From G965222335 sp965222335 (GTDB taxonomy: Bacteria; Pseudomonadota; Gammaproteobacteria; Pseudomonadales; Halieaceae), in assembly GCA_965222335.1 (NCBI GenBank), contig OZ244944.1, forward strand, positions 744,001 through 808,000: DNA of 64,000 nt. The letters are read 5' to 3'. A program made the translations under genes and the position numbers. The notes under the pieces are model-generated. The model searched no databases and was not told where the DNA came from. It saw only the letters and a list, made by a program, of their open reading frames with translations. Of the stretch, positions 43,493-51,887 are shown piece after piece (within the stretch, counting starts at the first letter, position 1; every line of letters begins with the position of its first letter).

Positions 43493-44236
43493 CTAGTCCA
43501 GGGTGTGTCGCTGACTGACATCCACGATCGCCAGGTCAGTCAGGAAGTTGCGACCCACGACCAGGGGGTATTCGAACTCGCCCTCGTCGGTCAGGGCAAC
43601 GTCGATCAGGGCGCGGCTTTCACCCACGGACACCCAAAGCTGCACGACCGGCAGCCTGGCCATACCGCCAGTAGGGAGCGGCACGCTCACGCGCTTGCGC
43701 AATTTGCGCTCCACCGAAAAGGGGTCTGACCCCTTTTCCTGGAGGGTGAACTGGATGTAACGGTCGCCATCCTTTTCCAGGGAACTCAGTGACTGTACCT
43801 GCAGCAGCGTGATTTCCGCGCCGGTATCCATACGCGCCCGCAGTCTCATCTCGGGGGGGTCCAGAGACGCCCACTCCACTGCGCCGATGACCGGCAGGTC
43901 CAGCTTGCCTGCGGTGACCGGCTCCGGCGGCTTCGGGGGCTCGGGCGGTGGTGCCTGCACAATTTTCTCGATCACCGGGGGCGCCGGGCAGGCGCGTGCC
44001 TCGCAGACCGGGCACTCTGATACGACGATGGGAGGACAGGCCTCGGGTGGCCTGGCAGCCGCCTCCTCCAGCACCGGCACGGTCTCGCAGCCGGCCAGAA
44101 TCACGGCGGGGAAAATCAGGGCCAGTTTACGCCCCAGGCTAGAGCGGCAGGCGCCGGCTGCGCGCGCCAGGCAGCCCAACCACCATGGACCGCGGGAAAT
44201 AGCTGCGGGTATGTCGGGGGCCCTGCTCAAGTTCAC
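43493..44236 (-). CDS. Retropepsin-like putative ATP-dependent zinc protease, lipoprotein
   Basis: 247-aa member of the RimB/Zn_protease (PF05618-type) group, now viewed as retropepsin-like aspartic proteases. The MRLRARMDTGAEITLLQ motif holds the catalytic DTG, then ....VVGRNFLTDLAIVDVS near the end. The GTG at 44236 has AAAAGGAA six bases upstream; the region RKLALIFPAVILAGC within the leader looks like a lipobox, though it begins about 40 residues in, so the true start may be later. A Pro/Cys-rich spacer precedes the domain. A REP-like palindrome is embedded in frame (see 43716). First gene of the three-gene operon. Confidence 0.8.
   Translation of the reverse strand: MNLSRAPDIPAAISRGPWWLGCLARAAGACRSSLGRKLALIFPAVILAGCETVPVLEEAAARPPEACPPIVVSECPVCEARACPAPPVIEKIVQAPPPEPPKPPEPVTAGKLDLPVIGAVEWASLDPPEMRLRARMDTGAEITLLQVQSLSSLEKDGDRYIQFTLQEKGSDPFSVERKLRKRVSVPLPTGGMARLPVVQLWVSVGESRALIDVALTDEGEFEYPLVVGRNFLTDLAIVDVSQRHTLD
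43716..43738. repeat. Palindrome embedded in the protease gene
   Basis: An 11-bp inverted repeat around one base (GAAAAGGGGTC, T, then its complement GACCCCTTTTC). In frame it encodes EKGSDPFS between QFTLQ and VERKLRK. The AAAAGGGGTC..GACCCCTTTT palindrome is known to me as a widespread dispersed motif in gammaproteobacterial genomes, usually between genes. Confidence 0.7.
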
Positions 44237-44372
44237 GGAAATTCCTTTTATGGCGATACACTCCGGGCCAGGGTATCCCCGGACCGGACTCCATGTTAAC
44301 CGCAGAGCATCCCTGAGCACAGCCCCGGGCCCGGGCTTTCGACCGAGCCGGTGGCCGGAAGGTTTCGGGTGT

Positions 44373-44711
44373 TCAGGACTCGGTGGTGTCCTTCACAGCG
44401 GCGGCAGCGGCGTTGGTGGTCACCGAGGCGATACCGTTCTCCATGGACTTCTCGCTGGAGTACATCTGGCTCTTGCCGATGGTCTGGCCATTGGTGGCTG
44501 TGAGTACGAAAAACGGCGAGCCATCGGAAGCCTGCTTGCGCGTGAAGCGCGCGGCGACCCTGGAGTTCTTGCGTACGGATTCGATGCCCGCCAGGGCGCT
44601 GGGTTTGGTGGCGTAAGTCTGGCTGGTGAGTATCACCTGTCCATTCCCCGACTTGAGGTTAAAGCTGTATTTGCCGCTGGCACCTTTCTTCAGTTCAAAT
44701 TTTCCCGCCAT
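44373..44711 (-). CDS. YegP-type protein with two DUF1508 domains
   Basis: 112-aa small cytosolic protein made of two tandem DUF1508 units: GKFELKKGASGKYSFNLKSG with GIESVRKNS, then ARFTRKQASDGSPFFVLTAT with GIASVTTNA. Each is a short beta-rich module of unknown role; E. coli YegP is the same size. The ATG at 44711 (AGKFELKK) is the family start; the longer frame to 44774 is not supported. A short Ala-rich tail closes it. Confidence 0.88.
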   Translation of the reverse strand: MAGKFELKKGASGKYSFNLKSGNGQVILTSQTYATKPSALAGIESVRKNSRVAARFTRKQASDGSPFFVLTATNGQTIGKSQMYSSEKSMENGIASVTTNAAAAAVKDTTES

Positions 44712-44815
44712 TGCTGATTCTCCGAAGGTAGTCATACCGGCCGCCCATTGAACGCGACCCACACCGGGGCTCAAGGTCCCTGTGCAAGAATAGCCAATTG
44801 CGCGCGGCGCGCCAG

Positions 44816-46504
44816 TCAGCGATGCGGGTCGGCGCGCGCGATCAGGGTATCGACGTCCGCATCCCGCCCCAGGGTACCGTAATTGCGCTGCCCGGCCTGT
44901 TCCAGGCGCGAGGCGATAAAGCTCTCCGCCACTGCGGTGCTGTCGCCGCGCAGCAACAGGCTCGCCTGCATGGTCAGGGCCAGCTGGTCGACGAGGGAGC
45001 GAGCCCGGTACTCGATCGCATCCGGGTCACCTAACTCGCGCTCCAGGCGCGCCACCGCCGTATCCAGCCTCTGGTCGTCGCCAGCGGTCGTGCCGAGCTC
45101 GGCAAACCAGGCTTCCAGAACCTCCGGGCTGCGACTTAGCGCACGCAGCATGTCCAGCGCCTGTACGTTGCCGGAACCCTCCCAGATGGCATTGATCGGC
45201 GCATCGCGATACAGGCGGGCGGCGATAAAGTCCTCGGTCACACCATTTCCGCCAAGGCACTCCATGGCCTCATAGGTATGGTTGGGCGTGCGCTTGCAGA
45301 TCCAGTACTTGCCGGTGGGCAGGCCGAGGCGCAGCAGCAGTTTGTCCTGCTCATGGCCTGCCGCAGACAGGCTGCGGTCCAGCGCCTCGCCCATACGCAG
45401 GGTCATCGCCAGGGATCCCTCAACCTCCAGTTGCAGGTCGGCAAGCACGTTGCGCATCAGCGGCTGATCAATCAGTTTCTTGCCAAAGGCATCGCGGCCG
45501 GCGGCGTGATTCACCGCCTGGGCGACACCCTGGCGCTGGGCGGCGACGGAGCCGATCATGCAGTCGAAGCGGGTCATTGCCACCATCTGAATGATGGCTG
45601 GCACACCGCGACCCTCCTCGCCAACCATCCACCCGAGGGCCCCGCGCAGCTCGATCTCGGAGGAGGCATTGGCCACATTGCCCATCTTGTTTTTCAGGCG
45701 CTGAACCTGGATCGGGTTCTTGCTGCCATCCTCGCGCCAGCGCGGCACCAGGAAACAGCTCAGGCCACCCTCGGCCTGGGCCAGCACCAGGAAGGCATCG
45801 CACATCGGCGCCGAGGTAAACCACTTGTGCCCCACCAGTGCATAGGCCTCGCCGGGGCCGCCGGCCCCCAGGGCACGGGCACTGGTGGTGTTGCTGCGCA
45901 CATCCGAACCGCCCTGCTTCTCGGTCATACCCATGCCGATGGTCAGGCTCTGCTTTTCGGTGTGCGGCAGGTTGCGCGGATCGTAGCCGCAGTGCAGCAC
46001 CTTGGGCAGCCAGGCATCGGCAATCGCGGGCGTCAGGCGCAGGCTGGGCACCGCAGCGAAGGTCATGGTGAGAGGACAGCCATGTCCGGACTCCACCTGG
46101 GCCTGAAGGTAGTACTGGGCCGCACGTGCGACCTGAGCGCCCGGGCCAGGATCGGTCCAGGGCTTGCTGTGCAGACCGGCCTCCAGGCCCAGCTTCATCA
46201 GTTCGTGGTAGGCCGGGTGGTACTTCACCAGGTCCACCCGGCGCCCCTGGCGATCGTGGGAGTGATAGCTCGGCCGGTGTTCGTTGGCGAGAAAGCCCCA
46301 CTCATAGGCCTGCGCGCTTCCGCAACGTGCACCGTGTGCAAGCAGGGCGTCCTCTGCCCATGCCGCGCCGTGCCGGGCGACCAGCTCCCTCAGGGCCGTG
46401 TCACCCAGGTAACTGTTGTAGCCTTCCAGGGGCGGAGACTGGTTGAACACGCGATGGGTTTCATCGAGGTAGTCGGGGCCGAGGGCATCCTGGGGCGAAT
46501 TCAT
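44816..46504 (-). CDS. AidB-like acyl-CoA dehydrogenase
   Basis: 562-aa flavoprotein of the AidB branch of acyl-CoA dehydrogenases. Matches to E. coli AidB include HRVFNQSPPLEGYNSYLGDT, CPLTMTFAAVPSL, IGMGMTEKQGGSDVRSNTT, GHKWFTSAPMCDAFLVLAQ, MTRFDCMIGSVAAQRQG and AMECLGGNGVTEDF. E. coli AidB binds DNA and flavin and is induced by alkylation; its substrate is unsettled. The ATG at 46504 is preferred to the upstream frame. It is divergent from the ABC ATPase gene (137-bp gap). No ada gene is near, so regulation by Ada cannot be claimed. Confidence 0.88.
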   Translation of the reverse strand: MNSPQDALGPDYLDETHRVFNQSPPLEGYNSYLGDTALRELVARHGAAWAEDALLAHGARCGSAQAYEWGFLANEHRPSYHSHDRQGRRVDLVKYHPAYHELMKLGLEAGLHSKPWTDPGPGAQVARAAQYYLQAQVESGHGCPLTMTFAAVPSLRLTPAIADAWLPKVLHCGYDPRNLPHTEKQSLTIGMGMTEKQGGSDVRSNTTSARALGAGGPGEAYALVGHKWFTSAPMCDAFLVLAQAEGGLSCFLVPRWREDGSKNPIQVQRLKNKMGNVANASSEIELRGALGWMVGEEGRGVPAIIQMVAMTRFDCMIGSVAAQRQGVAQAVNHAAGRDAFGKKLIDQPLMRNVLADLQLEVEGSLAMTLRMGEALDRSLSAAGHEQDKLLLRLGLPTGKYWICKRTPNHTYEAMECLGGNGVTEDFIAARLYRDAPINAIWEGSGNVQALDMLRALSRSPEVLEAWFAELGTTAGDDQRLDTAVARLERELGDPDAIEYRARSLVDQLALTMQASLLLRGDSTAVAESFIASRLEQAGQRNYGTLGRDADVDTLIARADPHR

Positions 46505-46641
46505 GTCAGTCTCCCGTTTTAACAGCAAATGCAGGATCAAAATCGGCCTGGGAGTTTAACACAGCCAGGCACCTGCAGGCTCAGGGCAAAAAGCCGCTTT
46601 TGCCTGTCCCCCCGCCCCGGGCTCTGCTTAAATACCGGACC

Positions 46642-47382
46642 ATGAGCTCAATTGAACTTCGCGGTGTACGCAAACATTACGGCGGCCCCGCGATTCTCGA
46701 CGATCTGTCCCTGCAACTGGCGAGTGGCAGCTTTACCGCCGTGGTCGGGCGCAGCGGCTGCGGCAAGTCGACCCTGCTGAAGCTGTGCAACGGCCTGGAA
46801 ATGCCGGATCGCGGCGAGGTATGGGTAGCCGGTGCCGCACTCGCGGGGGCTGACCTGCCCCGCCTGCGCCGGCGTATCGGCTACGCTGTGCAGGGCACCG
46901 GGCTGCTGCCCCACCTCAGCGTGCGTGACAATATCGCCCTCGTCGCCCGCCTTGAGGGCTGGGCAAAATCCCGAATCGACCAGCGAATCGAGGAACTGTT
47001 CGCGCTGATGCAGCTACCAACTGCGCTTGCGAATCGTTTCCCCCAGGCCCTCAGCGGTGGTCAGCAGCAGCGGGCGGGGCTGTGTCGCGCGATGATGCTG
47101 CAACCGGAGGTCCTGCTGCTGGACGAGCCCTTCGCCGCCATCGACCCACTCACCCGCCACGATATCCATCAACGCCTGCTTGCGCTGCGCGAGCACGAGC
47201 GCTGCACCACACTGCTGGTTACCCACGACATGCAGGAAGCATTGCTGCTCGCGGATGACCTTGTGGTCCTGGAGCAGGGGCGTATCGTGCATCACCTGCC
47301 CGTGTCCGAGTTGCAGGCCCGGCATCCGCACGCCGAGCCCACCGGGTTGTTACTGGAACTGATCGGGAGTGCCGCAACGTGA
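46642..47382 (+). CDS. ABC transporter ATPase, quaternary-amine (OpuC/ProV-like) type
   Basis: 246-aa ATPase. Walker A GRSGCGKSTLLKLCNGLE, the CNGL wording being typical of glycine betaine/choline ATPases, then QGTGLLPHLSVRDNI, signature LSGGQQQRAGLCRAM, Walker B LLLDEPFAAIDPLTR and H-loop LLVTHDMQEALLLAD. The C-terminal CBS pair of ProV/OpuAA is absent. The ATG at 46642 (SSIELRGVRKHYG) is used. It overlaps the fused permease gene by 4 bp, forming a two-gene transporter. Confidence 0.88.
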   Translation: MSSIELRGVRKHYGGPAILDDLSLQLASGSFTAVVGRSGCGKSTLLKLCNGLEMPDRGEVWVAGAALAGADLPRLRRRIGYAVQGTGLLPHLSVRDNIALVARLEGWAKSRIDQRIEELFALMQLPTALANRFPQALSGGQQQRAGLCRAMMLQPEVLLLDEPFAAIDPLTRHDIHQRLLALREHERCTTLLVTHDMQEALLLADDLVVLEQGRIVHHLPVSELQARHPHAEPTGLLLELIGSAAT

Positions 47383-48896
47383 CCCGTCTCGGCATCCTGG
47401 TTGCCCTGCTCACCTGCCTGGCGTGGGGCGCCCTGCCCGCCCGGGGTGAAACGCCGGCAACCCTCGCCATCGGCGGCAAGGCCTTTGCCGAAAGCCATAT
47501 CCTCGCGGAACTGGCGGCACAGACACTGGAGTCCAACGGGTTCCGGATTGAACGCCGGCTGGGACTGGGGGGCACGCTGGTGACTTACGAGGCCCTCCGC
47601 GAAGGCGCTATCGACCTCTATCCGGAGTACTCGGGCACCCTGCAGCGGGTGATTCTCAAGCAGCCCACCCTCGCCGGCGACGCCGTGGTAAAAGCGCTCG
47701 CTGAGCGCGGTCTGCAACAGCTCTCACCGCTGGGCTTCAACAACAGCTACGCCCTCGCGCTGCCGCAGCGGCTGGCGCAGGCACGGAACCTGCAAACTAT
47801 CGCCGACCTCGCCGGCGCGCCCGACCTGCGCCTGGGCTTTTCGCTGGAATTCCTGCGCCGGGAGGACGGCTGGCCGGCCCTGCGCGCGGCTTACGCCTTG
47901 CCCCATACCGCCAGTGGCCTGGAGCATGCCCTGGCCTACCCCGCACTCGCCAAAGGCCACCTGGACGTGACGGACGCCTACACCACCGACGGCGAACTGG
48001 CGCGCTATGAACTGGTACTGCTGCGTGACAACCGGGACTTCTTCCCGGCCTACGAGGCGCATTTTCTCGCCCGCGCCGACCTCCCCGATAGCGCCCGGGC
48101 GATACTGGAGAGACTTGCCGGGCAGGTGACAGCGGACAACATGCGCAGCATGAACCACAGGGTCAGCGTGGCCGGGGAATCACCCGCAGCCGTGGCGCGA
48201 TCATTCCTGAGCGATACCGGCCTGCTCCCACCCGGCGACACCGCAGGGGCGGAATCCGCATGGCCGCGTATCCTGCGCAACACCCTGGAGCATTTGCGGC
48301 TAACCGGCATCGCACTTGCCCTCGCCTGCTTCCTGGCGATTCCGCTGGCCCTCTGGCTGTATCGTTACCCGCGACCCGCCCAGGCCCTGCTCTACGCCTG
48401 CGGCCTGTTGCAGACGATCCCCTCCCTGGCGCTGCTCGCGCTGCTGGTCCCCCTTGTGGGACTGGGCACGGTACCTGCCATCACGGCCCTGTTCCTCTAC
48501 TCGCTGCTGCCGATCGTGCGCAACACGCTCACCGGCCTGTTCAGCGTAGACCCGCTGCTCAAGCAGGTGGCACAGGGCCTGGGATTGACCGCCGCCCAGC
48601 AGCTGCGCCATGTGGAACTGCCCCTGGCCCTGCCCACGGTGCTGGCCGGCATCCGGACAGCGGCGATTATCAGTGTCGGGACGGCGACCCTGGCCGCATT
48701 CGTGGGGGCAGGCGGCCTGGGCGAGCCGATCATTACCGGCCTGACCCTGAATGACCACGGCCTGGTACTGCAGGGGGCCATCCCGGCTGCACTGCTGGCA
48801 GTTGCCGCGGAATTACTATTTGAGCTGCTGGAGCGCGCGGTGCTGCCGGAGCCCCTGAGGCCCGCGGGACCCGCGGGCCGGCGCACCTCCGGCTAG
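47379..48896 (+). CDS. Fused substrate-binding protein and ABC permease (OpuC/EgtU-like)
   Basis: 505-aa inner-membrane protein. A signal sequence (about 1-23) is followed by an OpuAC-like binding domain (about 27-275) with GGKAFAESHILAELAAQ, IDLYPEYSGTLQR and YTTDGELARYELVLLRDNR. Five or six helices (about 295-490) follow with the permease motif RTAAIISVGTATLAAFVGAGG. The order binding domain then permease is the reverse of the usual permease-binding-domain fusion. Ligands in the family are betaine, choline, carnitine, or ergothioneine for EgtU. Its stop shares the CTAG at 48893-48896 with convergent ectB. egtB and egtD lie 1.6 kb on, hence the ergothioneine idea in the findings. Confidence 0.85.
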   Translation: MTRLGILVALLTCLAWGALPARGETPATLAIGGKAFAESHILAELAAQTLESNGFRIERRLGLGGTLVTYEALREGAIDLYPEYSGTLQRVILKQPTLAGDAVVKALAERGLQQLSPLGFNNSYALALPQRLAQARNLQTIADLAGAPDLRLGFSLEFLRREDGWPALRAAYALPHTASGLEHALAYPALAKGHLDVTDAYTTDGELARYELVLLRDNRDFFPAYEAHFLARADLPDSARAILERLAGQVTADNMRSMNHRVSVAGESPAAVARSFLSDTGLLPPGDTAGAESAWPRILRNTLEHLRLTGIALALACFLAIPLALWLYRYPRPAQALLYACGLLQTIPSLALLALLVPLVGLGTVPAITALFLYSLLPIVRNTLTGLFSVDPLLKQVAQGLGLTAAQQLRHVELPLALPTVLAGIRTAAIISVGTATLAAFVGAGGLGEPIITGLTLNDHGLVLQGAIPAALLAVAAELLFELLERAVLPEPLRPAGPAGRRTSG

Positions 48897-50149
48897 ACGT
48901 GTTCCCGCGCGACCTCGCGGAAGGCCTCCTTGAACACACCCAGGCCTTCATGGAGGATTTCGTCTTCGATGTTCAGGGCCACGAACAGCTTGTTCACCTG
49001 GCCCTCGGCGCCACAGGTCTCGCACACCAGGCCTTTCTCAAAGGCCAGGGCAGACACCTTGTCGGTAAACTCGGGAACGTGAGTCTCAATACCAACCACC
49101 AGGCCACGACCGCGGACATCGCAGTTGAGGGAAGGAAACTCGTCTCTGAGTTCGTGCAGCGCTTCAAACATGATCCGGGACTTACGCGCCACCTCGTGGG
49201 TCAGGGCGTCATCAGACCAGTACTGGTTGATCAGTTCAGTGGCGGCGACGAAGGCCAGGGAGTTACCGCGGAAGGTGCCGGTGTGCTCACCCGGTGACCA
49301 GGCATCCACCTCGGGTTTCATCAGCAGGAGAGCCATGGGGTTGCCGCCGCCGATCGCTTTCGACAGGCAGACCATGTCCGGCTCGATACCCGCCTCCTCA
49401 AAGCTGAAAAACTTGCCGGTGCGGCCATTGCCGACCTGGATGTCATCGATGATCAGGAGGATGTCGAACTCCTTGCACAGCGCCGCCAGTTTCTGCAACC
49501 ACTCGGTAGAGGCGACGTTAATCCCACCCTCGCCCTGCACGGTCTCGACAATCACCGCGGCCGGGGTCTCCATGCCGGAACCACTGTCTTCCAGGTAGCG
49601 CCGGAATACGTGGATGGTGTCGATATCATCGCCGAGGAACCCGTCAAAGGGCATAAACGACACCGCGCCGCGGGAGCCGTAGGAGGTATCGCGGTAGGAC
49701 TCGTTGCCCGTCACCGCCAGGGCGCCCATGGTGTGCCCGTGATAGGCATTGGTGAAGGCGACAATATTCGACCGCCCCTTGACCTGCCGCGCCAGCTTCA
49801 TCGCAGCCTCGGTGCAATTGGTGCCAGTGGGCCCGGTGAACTGCATTTTGTAGTTGTAGCCGCGCGGTTCGAGAATTTTCCCTACAAAGGTTTCCATGAA
49901 GTGCTGCTTGGCCACCGTGGCCTTGTCCAGGCCGTGGGCAATGCGCCGGTCCTGCAGATACTTGATGCTGGCTTCCACCGCCGCTTCGGGGTTGTGACCG
50001 TAGTTGAGCGTGCCGGCACCGGCGAAAAAGTCGATGAAGCGATTGCCGGCATCATCGAACAGCTCTGCACCGAGGGCCTTGTCAAATACGACCGGGAAGG
50101 AGCGGATGTAGCCGCGGACTTCAGATTCGTGCTTCTCAAAAATTTCCAT
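48893..50149 (-). CDS. ectB: Diaminobutyrate--2-oxoglutarate aminotransferase (EctB)
   Basis: 418-aa PLP-dependent class III aminotransferase that makes L-2,4-diaminobutyrate from aspartate semialdehyde, step one of ectoine synthesis. RSFPVVFDKALGAELFDDAG and RFIDFFAGAGTLNYGHNP are the EctB N-terminus. TGPTGTNCTEAAMKLAR, AYHGHTMGALAVTGN and LIIDDIQVGNGRTGKF follow; the PLP lysine is in CLSKAIGGGNPMA. ATG 50149 gives EIFEKHESEVRGY; the frame up to 50380 is an unlikely leader. ectA, ectC and ask are absent, so this may be a distant ectoine gene or serve siderophore or polyamine diaminobutyrate. Convergent with the ABC permease. Confidence 0.86.
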   Translation of the reverse strand: MEIFEKHESEVRGYIRSFPVVFDKALGAELFDDAGNRFIDFFAGAGTLNYGHNPEAAVEASIKYLQDRRIAHGLDKATVAKQHFMETFVGKILEPRGYNYKMQFTGPTGTNCTEAAMKLARQVKGRSNIVAFTNAYHGHTMGALAVTGNESYRDTSYGSRGAVSFMPFDGFLGDDIDTIHVFRRYLEDSGSGMETPAAVIVETVQGEGGINVASTEWLQKLAALCKEFDILLIIDDIQVGNGRTGKFFSFEEAGIEPDMVCLSKAIGGGNPMALLLMKPEVDAWSPGEHTGTFRGNSLAFVAATELINQYWSDDALTHEVARKSRIMFEALHELRDEFPSLNCDVRGRGLVVGIETHVPEFTDKVSALAFEKGLVCETCGAEGQVNKLFVALNIEDEILHEGLGVFKEAFREVAREHV

Positions 50150-50516
50150 GTCGGGATACCTGCTTGGTTCGGGAAGAGGTGTACGGTGCCGAAGGTTTTT
50201 CAGCTCAGTCGGTTGCGCAGCCGGGAAACACCCCCGATTGCCACAAGATAGCCGACAAAAATACGCGATTTCGCCCCGAATCGCCACCCGTGCCCGTCCG
50301 CTGGCGGCCCCGGTAAGACGCGCATGGGGCTGCCGCGGCCCCTGTGTGCGGAGCCCCGAACCTGGACCCGAGTTGGACAAAGACAGGGTGACGAGGCGCT
50401 CCCGCGCTGTGCTAACCTATCGCCTCAATTGTAAGCTCGACGGAATCCAGGGCCATCACCATCTCCGGCAAACAGCAGCGCGGTACACGACAGTGCCGAC
50501 GGACCCTCAAGGGCAG
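50150..50516. other. Intergenic region between divergent ectB and egtB
   Basis: 367 bp without a supported gene. The reading frames that enter it from both sides are extensions of ectB and egtB without family likeness. It must carry the promoters of both genes; TGCTAACCT near 50410 could be an extended -10 for egtB, but no matching -35 was found. No riboswitch-like structure was recognised. Confidence 0.5.
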
Positions 50517-51866
50517 ATGACGAACGATCTGGCAGCACTCTACGCGTCCACGCGCGCGCAGACGCTACAACTGTGCGAGCCCCTGGAGACAGAGGATTAC
50601 GGTCTCCAGCGCGATGCCTTCGCCAGTCCACCCAAGTGGCATCTCGCCCACACCAGCTGGTTCTTTGAAACCTTTCTGCTGCGACCGCTGTTAGCTGGCT
50701 ACGCACAGTGGCACCCGGAGTTCGAAACCCTGTTCAATTCCTACTACAACGGTGTTGGCACCCCCTTCCCGAGACACCGTCGGGGTGATCTTTCGCGGCC
50801 GACCGTCTCCGAGGTGCGCGACTATCGCGAATACGTGGACCGCGCCATGCTGACCCTGTTGGACGACCCGGCGCACCCCGAGCGGGACCTGGTTGAAGAA
50901 CGCTGCCGCCTGGGTATCGAACATGAGCGACAGCACCAGGAATTGCTGCTCACCGACATCAAGTACTCCATGGCATTGAATCCCCTGCTACCGGCGCTCT
51001 ACTCTCCGCGAGCAGCTGAACCCGGCATCGCGCCGACACTGCAATGGCACCGCTGGCAGGGCGGCGTGGTAGAGATCGGCCACCCTGGCGATGGCTTTGC
51101 CTTTGACAACGAGACGCCCCGGCACCGCTGCCACCTGGAACCCTACGCTCTGGCCTCACGCCTGGTCACCAATGGCGAGTACCGGGAATTTATTGACGAC
51201 GGCGGCTACCGCAACCCCGATTTGTGGCTCTCCGATGGATGGTCTGCCGTTGTTGAACAGGGCTGGACGGCTCCCCTGTACTGGCTGGATGACTGTGGCG
51301 ATGCGCAGCAGGCCTACACCCTGCACGGGCCGCAGTCGCTCGACAGCGACAGCCCGGTGACCCATCTCAGCGCCTACGAGGCGGATGCCTACGCCCGCTG
51401 GGCGGGCGCCCGACTGCCCACGGAACAGGAGTGGGAGCACGCGGCGAGCCAGCAGCCGGTCAGCGGCGAGGGAATGGACAGCGGGCACTTTGTTCCGCGA
51501 GCCGCCGCTCCGGGAGCCGCTGCACCGGGAGCCGCCGCTCCGGGAGCCGCTGCACCGGGAGCCGCCGCTCCGGGAGCCGCTGCTCCGGGGGCCGCAGCAC
51601 CGGGCGCTGCCGGCGAGGGACCGCTGCTGCAGCTGTACGACGCCTGCTGGCAGTGGACCCGCAGCGCCTATACACCCTACCCCGGCTACCGGGCGCCGGC
51701 CGGTGCGATTGGCGAGTACAACGGCAAATTCATGAGTAATCAGTGGGTCCTGCGCGGAGGCTCCTGTGTCTCCAAGACCGCCCAACTGCGGCCCAGCTAC
51801 CGGAACTTTTTCTATCCCGGTGATCGCTGGCAATTCACCGGTATCCGTCTCGCCCGAGATGTGTGA
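50517..51866 (+). CDS. egtB: Ergothioneine sulfoxide synthase EgtB
   Basis: Non-haem iron enzyme joining hercynine to a thiol (cysteine or gamma-glutamylcysteine) with O2. At 449 aa it has the normal size. The N-terminal DinB-like domain holds the iron His residues in KWHLAHTSWFFE and EHERQHQELLLTD. The C-terminal formylglycine-generating-enzyme-like domain has SRLVTNGEYREFIDDGGY, RLPTEQEWEHAA, QWTRSAYTPYPGYR and VLRGGSCVSKTAQLRPSYRN. Between them a seven-fold AAAPG repeat (51501-51605) interrupts the domain just before LLQLYDACWQW. The ATG at 50517 gives TNDLAALYASTRAQTL. It precedes egtD by 21 bp. EgtA, EgtC and EgtE are not in the window. Confidence 0.92.
   Translation: MTNDLAALYASTRAQTLQLCEPLETEDYGLQRDAFASPPKWHLAHTSWFFETFLLRPLLAGYAQWHPEFETLFNSYYNGVGTPFPRHRRGDLSRPTVSEVRDYREYVDRAMLTLLDDPAHPERDLVEERCRLGIEHERQHQELLLTDIKYSMALNPLLPALYSPRAAEPGIAPTLQWHRWQGGVVEIGHPGDGFAFDNETPRHRCHLEPYALASRLVTNGEYREFIDDGGYRNPDLWLSDGWSAVVEQGWTAPLYWLDDCGDAQQAYTLHGPQSLDSDSPVTHLSAYEADAYARWAGARLPTEQEWEHAASQQPVSGEGMDSGHFVPRAAAPGAAAPGAAAPGAAAPGAAAPGAAAPGAAAPGAAGEGPLLQLYDACWQWTRSAYTPYPGYRAPAGAIGEYNGKFMSNQWVLRGGSCVSKTAQLRPSYRNFFYPGDRWQFTGIRLARDV
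51501..51605 (+). repeat. 15-bp tandem repeat coding AAAPG x7 in egtB
   Basis: Seven adjoining 15-bp units (GCC GCC GCT CCG GGA and variants, partly a 30-bp alternation with GCC GCT GCA) in frame, bounded by R and AAGEG. They extend a loop of the EgtB C-terminal domain. Copy number is likely to vary between strains. Confidence 0.92.
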
Positions 51867-51887
51867 CCCCTGCCACAGGAGCTGGCG

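Noticed and set aside
51501..51605. CRISPR-like array
   Set aside because: The units are contiguous 15-bp repeats with no unique spacers, and lie in frame in egtB.
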